DNA from: Pterois miles
Taxonomy: Eukaryota > Chordata > Actinopteri > Perciformes > Scorpaenidae
Length of the DNA: 64,000 bases
Reading direction: 5' to 3'
Assembly (NCBI GenBank): GCA_947000775.1
Contig: CAMQGK010000038.1
Span: 434,001-498,000 of the forward strand
In this document: piece by piece, positions 35,736-47,819 of the stretch
Position numbering within the stretch: the stretch's first letter is position 1
How the letters are laid out: each line of letters opens with the position of its first letter
Notes under the pieces: generated by a model
Seen by the model: only the letters and a program-made list of their open reading frames with translations
Database searches by the model: none
Told to the model about the DNA's origin: nothing
Program-made: the position numbers and the translations under genes

Positions 35736-38357
35736 GTATTCAGTTGCTTTGAAGACTCAAATCTTTGCAGCCTTTCTCTATTTTGGAGATGTTCTAACAT
35801 CCTGAGCCCCTTTGCCAAACTTGGTAGACAACACTTTAACATGAGTTTGCTCCATAAAAACAGAGCTATTATGGGACTCAAAGACACCTGAGGGGCCGCT
35901 GTACACTGTATTTCCTCTTTTGTAGACTTTAAGAGTTTGTTTAATTTCTCAGCCCTTCAGAAAGTTACTTTCACCCTTCAGAACAAATTTTCTTCATTAA
36001 CACTCAAAAGGTTGTATAGAAATTGTGGTTGTTATTCTACTGTAAATTGCTCTCTTTTTGGCTTATTTTAATGAATTATTTTTCCAAAAGCTCTTTATGG
36101 GATTACTTCTAGATGTACTTTATATGAACTCAGATAAGGAGCCCTAACCACAGGATGTCACTTGTTATGAATAAACTTAAAATCAATCCTTTATGCTGTG
36201 CAGTGACTTAATTCACTTCCTATATGCAACCAGGTCAGTGTAGTTACACTGACACATTTACACTGACACTTGAAATGAAAGCACCAAAAGTGGTGATGTG
36301 AACGTGATGTGAACACTTGCTGCTAATCTGTGTGAAATGTACTTGAGCAGAAAACTCCAAGAATGAATGGCTGAACTTGTGACAGGTGCAGAGCTGATTT
36401 AAACCCCTGTAAAGTTGTTGGTTTCATTGGGAAATGCTGGCCTTTTGCCTTTATGACCGTGCTCTAAAGTCATTTAAACTATAGAGGGTGTAACCCTGAG
36501 ACCCCACTATTGTTGGTGAATTTAACAAGAACGGGCTCATGTGAGCTCACTCCATCATGAAAACTCAGGCGTATGTGTTTGAAACTGTCCTCCGTAAGAC
36601 TGAAACTGAGATGAGTTTGGGTTTAAGAGTCTGAGAAGACATTACATTCAGGTTAATGTGATGGGTTAAAGGTCATATTGATAGCATTTTTATGTAGATG
36701 AATATTTTAAATAATACATCCACAGAGCTTTTAGAAAGGTGCCAATAAAAGTATTGTGATTATTATGATTGTGAATTAATCATTTTAGAAATTTTAACAA
36801 AAATGAAGAAAAATGAATGTGTTGTTTATCTCTGTTGAGGACATCTCACGTTTGGTTGGTTACTTCTAACAAAGCTTGTGAGCCAATATATATAATATAA
36901 CGCCGTTGGTATCATGTGGTATCTCTGTGTCATCAGCTATCACATTGCCAGTTAGTGTGTAAAAAAAAAAAAAAAAAACTGGCTGAGTTTGACAGCAAGT
37001 GCCTGGCAACAGCTGAATGTTATCAATGTTGTCAATAGCACCTTTAAGGTCAAAGTGCAGATTTCTAGATTTTGTTAAGAAAATGTATATGAAGTCCTCA
37101 GTCTGAGACTCACTCACTCATCACACTCACACTAATCATGCATGATAAGTTTGGACTGGATTGGTTGATGTACACCAAGGCAACAACAACTTCCTGCTTT
37201 TGGCATCTTTAGGAGGAATTTGTTAAAGTGCAGCGCCTGGAAATGGCAACAAAAAAACAACCTAAAATTAAAAATGGCCAACTTCCTGTTGGGTTTATGG
37301 CATACCACCAAGGGGCTTTTTTTTAGTCTCAACATGGTACATATTCCTAACAAATTTCATAGATATAGGTGAAACCACACGCTGGGGCTACTCAACAGGG
37401 GGCACTATGGAGTAATTTTGTTACACCCAAACAGAAACTCGAAATTTGTGTGCAAAGTGTCATTCATTTCTGAGCTTGTTTAACCCCTCAATAGTGTGAT
37501 TCATTTCGGAGAAGAATAATTAACACAGTGATTTCTATAGGGCCTCATCGACCTCTGTCAGTGCCAATAATAATGAAATACTCATCAAGGCCTTGCATGT
37601 AGCAAAATGTATTGGAGTCGCCAGTGTTTGCCAGCATGTTTCCCGGTACACAATGCATCATTGTTAATACCTTGGGCAGTGTCTCGCTCTGAGAAGGTGT
37701 GTGCTTCCCTTCACAGTTGGCCTTATTTGTACTGTTACACACAAAACACACTCACAGACAGAACCCTGCTTTTACAAACATGTGATATTTGTCCCAAAAT
37801 AACACGTGTGGGCCTGACGGATTTAAGAAAATTTGTTTTTGGATATTATCTCTCAGTGGTTGCTGGTGGGAAACTGTAATTGCAGGATGTTAGATCAACT
37901 ACTAGGTGACTGAATCACTAAGAGCTGTTTTATTTCCTGTCGGGCCCATGCTCTGCCCTGTCACATGATAGCCAACAAAAGCACTTGTCTTCAAGTTCAG
38001 ATAAGACATTCTTCTGACCATATTTGGAGCTTTGGACAGGAGATTACATTACGCACTCAGGGGCCAATATACAAGTATACAACATTGTTCTCTGCTGATA
38101 AGCATGCACAGACATTATATGCTCTGCTGCACCTTACCCTGTTAACGGCAGGCCTAATAGTTTATCCATTAAGCAACCTGCTATGGTTTTTACATGGAAA
38201 TGGACAATAAGATAACTAACTAGTGCAGGCTTGAGGTTGTCGACTGAGTGCCTGATATCTGTTTTATTCTTTATCTGTTGTTGCACTAATCTCACAGCAG
38301 ATCTTTACGGACACAAATGTATTGTCACTTTCCTTTCTGACTGTAGTCGTTTGGGGG

Positions 38358-38399
<42 letters not shown>

Positions 38400-39097
38400 T
38401 TCCAAGCACACCTGTCAACAATGAGACAGTGGGCCTTTTATTACCCAAACCCACGCAATTCAACTGACAAACCTGCTCCAGACAAACACACACAGACGCA
38501 CACATACACTCAATCACTCACATCGGCAGTTGAACAGAAAAGAGGAGCCAGGTGCTGAATCTAGCCATTTCCTTCCATCCCCTCTCTCCACCCCCTTCTT
38601 TCTCTTCTTTTTTCCTTTAGTATAGAAGAAAATATGAGCCTAAATCTAAGAGTTTACGGCTGAGTTTTTAATGGCAAATGCTTTAAATTGTCAGGTGAGC
38701 ATAAACAATGGCATCAGATAATGCTTTGACTTTAACCATTAACCTGCTTTTAGCACCTGCAGCTGCAAGTGCATCACTGATATATTTTTTGTACAAAGCA
38801 GGATACAAAGTCAAAGTCAAGTCAATTCAAACTTTATAGCCGGGGCACTTTTCATTAGCAAGCAAACACAAAATGTCTTCCTTAAAACAATAAAAGTGCC
38901 ACTTAACAGAAAGTAGAGAAATCTCACTTAATCATGTATGACATGTAAATGTAAAATACAGTGTGCTTAGTACATTTTTTGTTATTGCAAGGATTCATGA
39001 TTTACATTACCAACTCTTGAACGTATTTTGGATTATGCCTACATATACATATCAACAACTTATTTTATGTACAGTCAATTTAAATATCATTTTACTG
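35736..39097. other. Non-coding DNA
   Basis: No exon with conserved wording was found. It holds a (GT)n microsatellite at 38358-38399, an A run near 36961 and a retroposon tail fragment near 38820. Confidence 0.5.
38358..38399. repeat. (GT)n microsatellite
   Basis: About 40 bp of GT preceded by a G run. Confidence 0.95.
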
Positions 39098-39767
39098 GGG
39101 CTGTCAGTAGATTAAAATATTTAATCACGATCGATTAATCATGATTGCCAATAACTGATCATGATTAATTTCAAATTAATCACACATTTTCTGTTCAAAA
39201 TGTAACTTAAAGGGAGATTTGGCAAGTATGTAATTCTCTTATCAACACAGGAGTGGGCAAATATGCTGCTTTGTGCAAATGTATGTAAATATGTATTATT
39301 TGAAATCAATTAAGAACTCAAAAGAATGATAAATAATGTCCAGAAACCCTCACAGGTACTGCATTTAGCATAAAAGAATATGCTCAAATCATAACATGGT
39401 AAACTGCAGTCCAACATGCAACAACAGCTGTCAGTGAGTGACTTGACTATGACTTGCCCCAAACTGCATGTGATTATCATAAAGTGGGCATGTCTGTAAA
39501 GGGGAGACTCGTGGGTACCCATAGAACCCATTTTCATTTGCATATCTTGAGGTCAGAGGTCAAAAGACCCCTTTAAAATTGGCCAAGTACCAGTTTTTCC
39601 TTGTATGTTATTTAGGCTCCTTCACAACAAGCTACTATGACATGGTTGGAATAGATTTCCTTAGGTTTTCTAGTTTTATAAGATACCAGTATCAGACTAG
39701 TATTAAAACTGGACCCGCTACTACCTAAAACTTGACGCGTCATTAACATGTTAACTTTGACAGTCCT
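39098..39767. mobile_element. Non-autonomous hAT-type element (GGGCTGTCA ends)
   Basis: The left end GGGCTGTCAGTAGATTAA and right end GTTAACTTTGACAGTCCT are inverted relatives. The left subterminal part has ATTAATCATGATTGCC and GATCATGATTAATTTC dyads. This matches the common teleost family that begins with a CAGGGCTGTCAAA-like end. No transposase frame is present. Confidence 0.65.
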
Positions 39768-41309
39768 AACATACATTTTTACTGTGGTTGAAAACTACCT
39801 AAATTGGGTTGTTTTCAGCACTTTTTAGCGTTTATATACAGTGGACACAAAGGGCTTTTACACATGAACACATGCTCTATACCTGGTGTCTGTTTCACTT
39901 TAAGAGGCCAGTACCAGAAGACCTGAGAGACCTTATTGGCTCATATCTTGCAACAAAGCCAGAAATTTATTGTGGTGCCATTCGGAGCGTTGTGGACAAG
40001 CAGCAGAGCCATAAACTCAACTGTCTACTGGGAGACTATGTAGACAGAACAAGTTCACTTCTGTTTTTTTTTGTCTTAGATAAGACTTGGTCAGAAATAT
40101 CCTCCAAATAGAAGGCAAAAAATTGATGTCTTGTGTTTGTGATTAACTTGTGATGCCCTTTACTACTACACTTCACTTTTTATGAAAAGAAGCAATAATC
40201 TTAGCTGATTTCAATTATCTGTTTCTGAGTCTCAATATCTCACTGAGGCTTTTGACATTCATGCTCATCTTCACAGCTGCCTGTTTAAAACAGTTTTAGG
40301 GATTTCATACTTCCCCCAAGGGGCTTTCTGTTTGCCAGACAATGCTTGTTTTTCGGAAGCAGTCATCAAGACCGTGTTTTTTCTTCAAACTTCAAAGCTT
40401 CGTCAAGATGAAGTTGTGGTTTGTGGTAACATTTGAAACCTGCAAGAGTGCCAGCTGCCTGTGGCATTGAAATACTGGGAGTTCTAATGCTATTTGATAT
40501 CGAAAAATAAAACACATTCGGTGTCAGAGTTAAGGCTTTTGGAGATAACCAAGTTCCTGAATAGACCCAGAGACAGGTTGACAGGGCACTTATGGAGCAC
40601 GTATTTGTTATTATTATTAACTCTAACATAATCCAGGGCTTCAACGAACCAGGCCTTAGCCTAACCTCAATGAACATTAAAGTAATTATGCATTTTAGGG
40701 GGATTATCAGATGTAATAGCAGAATTTAACATAATGAATAGCAATAGGTCTATAACAATCATATTAAGTGGTTATTTCTCCATTAAACAAACACTGAAGG
40801 CTATGTAATGCTGAGGCTTGTCAGCTCTTGGGTTGAGAGAGGCTCTGGAAAGTAAACTGACTGACTGTACTCTCACTTATGCAGCCCCTCCTTTGTGCTC
40901 CCAGGTCCAGACCCAGTCACCCTGTCTAACACCTTGCTGCTCGACAGCTGTCAAGTCGGACACAGACGACACAATATAACCAGGAAATGACTTTGTCTTC
41001 AAAATAAAACAGCACAGTTCGACACCGTAAAAAAAAAAAAAAAATCATACCATTCTATTAGCCACGAAGTAAAAATTTAGCCAACTTGAATTGGCGTAAT
41101 GATATTGGTGTTAAAGATTTGGTTATAACTGCTAAGTTATAAGTTATAACTGGATAAATAAGAAACTGACCTAAGGGTTGAATTTATGCATTCCGGCCAG
41201 ATTCAGGCACAGCGAACATACAACAACTACTTTGCATGGATACAAATCAGAAAATTGCTAAATTTTACAATCTGACATAATAATCATTATTATTATTATT
41301 AATTTATAG
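39768..41309. other. Non-coding DNA
   Basis: No supported feature; scattered AT-rich stretches and an A run near 41030. Confidence 0.5.
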
Positions 41310-41646
41310 AAGAAGAAGAAGAGAAGAAGATCTACCTTTATTAGTCCCACAATGGGGAAATTCAATTTACACTCTGTTAAACTCATACATGGTACATGCA
41401 GACCTGAAACACACATACATGCAGTAATGGAGAGATGTCAGAGTGATGGGGCTGCTCCTGACAAGGGCCCCGGGGGGGTGGGGGTTTGGGGCCTTGGGGG
41501 GGGGGCACCTCGGCAGTGCCCAAGAGGTAAACTGGCACCTCTCCAGCTACCAGTTCACACTCAGTTCTTGGTCCATGTCGGGACTTGAACCGGTGACCCT
41601 CCGGTTCCCAAGCCAACTCCCTACAGACTGAGCTACTGCCGCCCCC
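41310..41646 (-). mobile_element. tRNA-derived SINE, near full length
   Basis: On the minus strand the head reads GGGCGGCAGTAGCTCAGTC (A box) and GGTTCAAGTCC (B box). The body holds CACCTCTCC and G-rich tracts. The tail is AATTTCCCCATTGTGGGAC plus TAATAAAGG and (TTC)n. The same tail appears as fragments at 15596, 18955 and 26440. The tRNA-like head is pol III promoter material, not a functional tRNA. Confidence 0.8.
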
Positions 41647-41979
41647 AGAATATATAATATTTCACTATTTGTATGTGCTGTCAGTTTGGGTAGCTATGTT
41701 TGGGTAGTCGCTGTATGCATTCATGTTTGGTAATTGTCTCAGAAAGATGCTTGAGATTTCCTGAAAGCCTTTTCTTGATCAGGTCTATAGATACTATGGA
41801 CCCTCCTGACAAGCTAGCAGTTAGCCATTTTTCCTGGAGAACCGCCAAATTTAAAAACAAAAATGAAAGAAAAACAAAGTTTCTTTGAGCAAGTTGAGTA
41901 AGTTATATTTCTACATAAGTTGTAAATACACAGTTAAAGCAGAAGTAGGGAGCAAATATGATTTAAAAAAAAAAAAAAT

Positions 41980-42300
41980 TTATAAAACGGTCACTATATT
42001 CCTACAGTAGTGCACGTGACAGGTAATCTGACACACACGTACACAAAAAAATATCATGTCCCTCTGTGTCATCCCCCAGCAATTATTCCTCGTTGGAGCC
42101 TGTGTGGGGCCACAAAATTGGACCCCACAACCATCATGAAATGTGGGCACCACACTTTGGGGCCCAGTGGGTCAGCCTACACCCAGCCCAAAGTGTGGCC
42201 AAGGTGTGGGCTGCCCACACTTGGCATTGTGGGCCCATGCTCACAGTGTGCCCACGGTATGCCCAGGGTGCAGCATGCCGGTGCTCCTAATCATCTGCAT
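41980..42300. repeat. GC-rich imperfect direct repeats of a GTGGGC/CCCACA motif
   Basis: Repeated words such as TGTGGGGCC, GTGGGCACC, TTTGGGGCCCAGTG, TGTGGGCTGCCCACAC and GTGGGCCCATGC occur over 200 bp in AT-rich surroundings. It is probably a dispersed repeat; several short frames overlap it without homology. Confidence 0.45.
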
Positions 42301-42999
42301 CTGCAAGATTTCACAAACCGAAAAAGTTACACTAGGCAACGCTTATCAAATATGACTTGACATTCTGTTACTGTAATACCTATTTCTCGCAAAAAAATGT
42401 TTTCAGAAACACCTTGTAGTGCTCTGTTTAGCTGTAAAATGAGAAGTTTCATGACCTGGCAGCCATGTTGAGATCTCACCACCATGAATGTGTTAAGAGA
42501 AGTGGATACAGCGTTGGAGGCAGGGCCTTGTTCATTTCTATGAAAGTTGCTCAGTGGCACATGATGCCAAAATGGATTGACTTACGACTGGAAAAGTACC
42601 CGGATCTTCCGGCTATCTTCATCATCCACTGGGTCAGTAGAGCAGGCACAGTATAAAACTTGTATTTTCTGTTTTTATTATCTTTTTTTTAAGAGTATGT
42701 GGCTATGTCTCTTCTCTGATCTTGAGCTCACAGCTGATTCAGGTTCATGGTTTGCGTGAGAGAAAATGTATATTTAACATCTTAGCTTGTTGGTTTCTTA
42801 TTTTGTCACTATGAAGACACAACAAGGTTGATGCTATTCATCATTACAAGTTATTATAATATATGTATTTCTAGGGGTTCAATTAGCCCCCTGAACCAAT
42901 GCAAACTGCGCCTGCAGCTGAAAGGTTGTTATGGATTTTTTTGCCAAATGACTCCGCTTCCTTTTTAATTGAAGGGCGTTTCGGTTCTTTCTCACAGTC

Positions 43000-43465
43000 T
43001 TGTATTTTCAAAGTAATTTCCGGAAACAGCTCCCCCAGTCATTGTAGCTGTCTTGACAGCAGCTCTGGTCCCACACCTCCCTCCCGCTGACAGTCTCTCC
43101 CGACCAGAGGCTCTGTGCGGCGGCTTTAGTCAACGCGTCAGCCCGGCGTCTTGCTCTTTGGACTTTCCGTTTTAAAAACACCTTCAACCGTGTTGAGTAA
43201 AGACGTCAGCACTGACCTGAAAAACAGCAGGTGAACAGTTTTTTTTCTCCCTCTGGTCAGCCTTTTATGGGTTTGTAGACGGAATCTGAGCGTCCATCCT
43301 CGGTTGTCACCGCGGTGCGTAACGGCTACTTTTTCATTTCTTACCGGGTCCAGTTTGTGGGGAATAGTGGGTGAAAGTTTAAACTGGAAGTGTTGGACAT
43401 CAAAAGTCTTATAGTCTAAAGGAGAAGATCTGAAACAGCGACTGCTGACAGGAAAAGTCCTCAAG
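43000..43465 (+). promoter_or_regulatory. Candidate promoter and untranslated first exon upstream of the adhesion GPCR
   Basis: A locally GC- and CpG-richer stretch (GGCGGCTTTAG, CAACGCGTCAGCCCGG) in AT-rich DNA, with good donors CAGCAG|GTGAAC near 43231 and CTCAAG|GTAAGG at 43465/43466. The next plausible acceptor on this strand belonging to a gene is at 52488, where the receptor's signal-peptide exon starts with a short 5' UTR. The link is inferred from order and strand only. Confidence 0.3.
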
Positions 43466-46400
43466 GTAAGGATACACACCCCATGGAAAAACACTAACGT
43501 GACATCTCTATAGAAACAAGCCACGCAATATCGGCTGCTGCCAGAAAATTCATTGTCTCATATTCATTAACGCCTCGATTTGAGACCTTTTAAACATATG
43601 CTGTTGCTGTTGAATTATAAAGTTACTAAATGTTTTGTTTTAAGAATATAATATCAATAAAGATGTTATTAATTGCGTTGCGATGCAACCTATGGGTATG
43701 ATTTTTATTATAATACACATATCTTTTTTCTAGTTATATATTTTTTTTCAGTGCCCTTGTAATTACTTTATTTTGAGAATAACATGTTTTTTTGGACTGG
43801 GATCATGAAGGCATCATTATTATTTACAGTAACAGGCCCAGCCTTGCACCACTAAGCTGTGGGTATTGTTTCATGAAGCGATGGTGTTTGGGTTCATTTG
43901 GTGTTGAAAGGAGAGGTAGACATCACAGTCTGAGAGCAGGGACTGTCAGGCTCTACTTTGCTCTTCTTACAGCTTTAGTATGTGGTTTCCTGACTGCGCC
44001 TATGTGCACAATCAAAAGACTTCACTCAGTAAAAAAAAACAGTGTGTGTGAAAAACCCACCTAAACCATGGCATAGTACCAGTTTAAACATTAGCAAACC
44101 ATGCAGAGCAGATAAACACTTCATGCTTGAAACTGAAAGTGAGCAAATGACAAATGTGGTAGGATTTTTTTTTTTTTCCAAAACGCTCCATCCCTTGAAA
44201 TGCAAATATTGCAGTATGACTCATTGCAGAAACTCCTATTGTGCTGACTTCATTATTTTCATAATGAGGAAAAGAAAGCCCCTGATGGCAAACTGAACCT
44301 CGTGACCCGCACCTTAAGGCCACGCTGGGGGTGATTTAGACCCTTAATAACATGCTGGCTTTTGTCTGTGCATGTGTGTGTTGCTTTATTGATTTATTCA
44401 TAGCCCCAAAGGAAATATCTGCAGCATTCCACCTGCTCCTCCAATTTCCTCACAGAGGACGGCGAGATACAGATAAAGGAACACATACACACTCATGAAG
44501 ACATGCACATGGCATCGCTACGGCGCTATCACAAAGAATGCAAGGTCTTACAATACAACTGTAGCCTAGGGAACATTCCACTTCAGCCATATTACATCTA
44601 ATCTTCCACTTCAAGTTGATATGTTTCTGAGCAGAGGACTTTGATGCTCATTCCTGCTTTGACACAGCTCCGCCGCGTTTTATTACAGCGTTTGTTGCAT
44701 CTTGCGAGAAGAAAAAAGTCCAAGTTATCATGAATACTTTCAATTAGACGTCAGAAGTCTCACTTTCAGAAGCTTCCTCAGACATTAGCTGCTCAGTGTA
44801 TGACTGTAACCCACCATTTTCACACACAAGTAATGAAGTGCTAATGCAACGTGCTGTAAATCAACATGTTAAAACAGCAGCCACAGCATGCCAGTTGCTT
44901 ATTGTGCCTCGGAAAAACAAATCTTATCTTGTAACCGTGTTGGCAGCAGTGCACAACATTGTAGCACAGGGCAGTGTTCTCATAGCTCTTTTGCAGAAAG
45001 ACAAATGAAGAAGACAAATGAGGTCAGTGTGTTCCTTCAGATGAAAAAGTTAGAAGAGACTTTTCAGATTAGTTTCCTTGGTTGTGTTTTACTGTACAAA
45101 CACAATTAATTTGATTCTGACCTTACTGTTGTAGGAAAGCTCTTAAGAGCTGGGAAATGAATTCAAAATGCAATTTGAAAACATGTTTTCAACGTGGTCT
45201 TTAACCTCCATAACTGCCCTGTCATTTTGGCATGTGTTGTGCAGAGGGTGAAAGCTATATGTGTGTGCATATGTCTTTTAACCATTGGCTTAAACAGCCT
45301 CCAAACCAGCCACTGATCTTTGACCCTTATTCACACTGGCTGTCACTTCAGCTCTAAGGCCCGACAACAAAGAGCAGCTTTTGTTCCTTGAATTACTCTT
45401 CCATGCACATTCTTTGCTCCTTCACTCTGCCGCTTGTGGAGTTGGGATAAACACAAACCGAAACTCTGCAGCACGAAATCCAAACTACAGATTCAGTCTC
45501 CTGTAAATGCAGGTGCAAGATAATGGATGGAAACTTTAATTTGAGTCGGGCTTTGTTGTTAGCCGGACCAAAATAAGTGCTGTGCAAGCAACAACTCATT
45601 CCAAGTGAAAACTGAGACACGAGCAGAAAGTATTTCATTCAGGTGAGCAGTCAGCAACGTAGAAGGACAGATGCGAAAAAAAGCATAAAAGCAGTAACAG
45701 AAAATGTGACTTCAGATGTCTTTGAGAAGGGCAGGAAGTGGTATTTTCAAGGTGCTTTACTGTACTGAAAACAGGTCATATATGTCACAAGATTTGTAAA
45801 TTACATCTGAAGTGCAGCTGTATAGCTTGTAAGCCACATCCGCCTTTTGATAGAATTCACAGTCAAATCTGCTAGTTATCTTTTAATAGCAAAGTAATTT
45901 GGCCATACTGCAGCCTGTGGCATATTAAAAGGTGTGTGAAATGCCAACAACTCTGTCAGGCTGGATTTACATGTTCATTATGATGATGCTAATATGCTGA
46001 TGTTTAGCAGGTATTACCATGTTCAACGTCTTTCTCAGTGTTGTGGTGTTATGCCAGTGCTTGCTAAAGTCCTGCATAGACTTGCAGGTTTTTGGTCATA
46101 AACTAAATAAACCACTAGAGATATATATGTCAATCCATACAATTGTTTAGACATTTCACCCCCCACCCCAAAACAAAAAAAAAAATGTTACGTTATGGTT
46201 GTACTGTAGGAAAAGTCAGGGCATCACCAATGCCAAAGTCAGTAGGGCTCATCCACTTAGGACCATGAGTGTTTGTACAAAATTTCTTGGCACTACATCT
46301 AATAGTAGCTATATATGAAGATAGAAGTGATACACCTCCATAAATAATACATATTTAAAGGCTCAGACATTACTCAGAGCCTGTCTGTCTGTCACCCGTA

Positions 46401-46783
46401 TCTGCCGTCTGTGTCACACATTGTTTCGACTGCCATTCCACTACGAGGTCAAAGGAGACTGTGTGAGTCAGACCCTATATGATGCAGAGATGAGGGAAAT
46501 TTTACTTCAAAACACGAAGCGACAGACAGGGAGGACAGGGGTTTACGCCGGGGCCTGTCTCGCTCACACATGCATGGTATATGCATGCATGCACACATAC
46601 ACAAGCATCAGGGCTCTATATTGTCATGTGTAGGAGTGACGAGTGCAGTGAAGCAGCAAGTTTCAGGATGAGTGTGGGCTTGGTACTGAGAAATGAGAAA
46701 TGATAAGTCTACGGGTATGTGAGCAGCGTTCCAGACTGCGTCTCGCACACACATCCAGTTATGCCAGTCTTTGGTCAGCGCCT

Positions 46784-46784
<1 letters not shown>

Positions 46785-46851
<67 letters not shown>
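46785..46851. repeat. (CA)n microsatellite
   Basis: About 66 bp of uninterrupted CA. Confidence 0.97.
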
Positions 46852-46856
<5 letters not shown>

Positions 46857-47740
46857 GAAGTGAAAGAAAAGGGGAAATTCTTGCGCTGAATTGATGCCTG
46901 GGCGCCGTGCAGGGACAATAGAGACGGTGTGGGGGCAGAGAGAGTTCGTTTACATGTCATGCCAGTTCTGCAGGTTGAAACGTTGTGTGATAGAGGGCGA
47001 TTATAGGGGTTTGAGTTGTAAATAAAGTTATGTTATCAAGATAGGCTTTCTTTTAGGGCACACATTTGCACGCATGCATATATACACAAGGGTTTTGTTC
47101 TGTCGATGGGGGACAGCTTCGCCTTATCTCAAACATTGCTAGAGAACTGAGCCTTCCACTGTGTTCTCACACTTACAGCCTGTGGGTGGGGTGACACTTT
47201 CGTCAGTGCAGCCATAGTTCTTCCTCATCAAATCACCATCTATATAGTCAGAGAGCGGGATCTGGTCGAGGCTGATGTGAGTCACACGTTATTGCTGCAT
47301 GTGAATTTGCCAGCAGTGTGATGATGAATGACTTTTGTTGTTGAGATGTGTCATCACTTTACCCCTAAACATGACTGTGTACTGGTTTGGTCTAAATTTG
47401 ACCAGCATGGACTTTGTTTTCAGCCTGTGTAGCTATCACAAGAACAAGTTTAACATAATTTCTGATTACTTTTTGAAAACATCTCATTTTAAATTTGTTG
47501 TCTTTGTCATTCGATTTTCTGTCAGAGGAATGTGAGACACAATTGAGACAAAATTCAACTGATCTGTAAAACTTAAATGAAATCACTCTGTAGTTTTAAG
47601 ACCCCATAAAAAATTCTAATATCATGTAGTTTTAGTGGCATTTCAAGGTTATTCATTTGTCGTTTGTCACTTCCAGCAAAGCGGTCATTGGCAATGAAAA
47701 CCTTTGGTCTCAGGTTCCTTTAACAATGATCATAAAATGT

Positions 47741-47744
<4 letters not shown>

Positions 47745-47814
<70 letters not shown>
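47745..47814. repeat. (AT)n microsatellite
   Basis: About 70 bp of uninterrupted AT, able to form a cruciform. Confidence 0.97.

Positions 47815-47819
<5 letters not shown>

Noticed and set aside
41352..41631. Proline- and glycine-rich frames
   Set aside because: They lie entirely inside the minus-strand SINE.
42010..42360. 116-codon frame on the plus strand
   Set aside because: It runs through a GC-rich direct-repeat region with two other overlapping frames open as well; no conserved wording.
43138..43524. 128-codon minus-strand frame
   Set aside because: No recognisable domain; it overlaps a CpG-richer stretch where stop codons are rarer and which better fits a plus-strand first exon.
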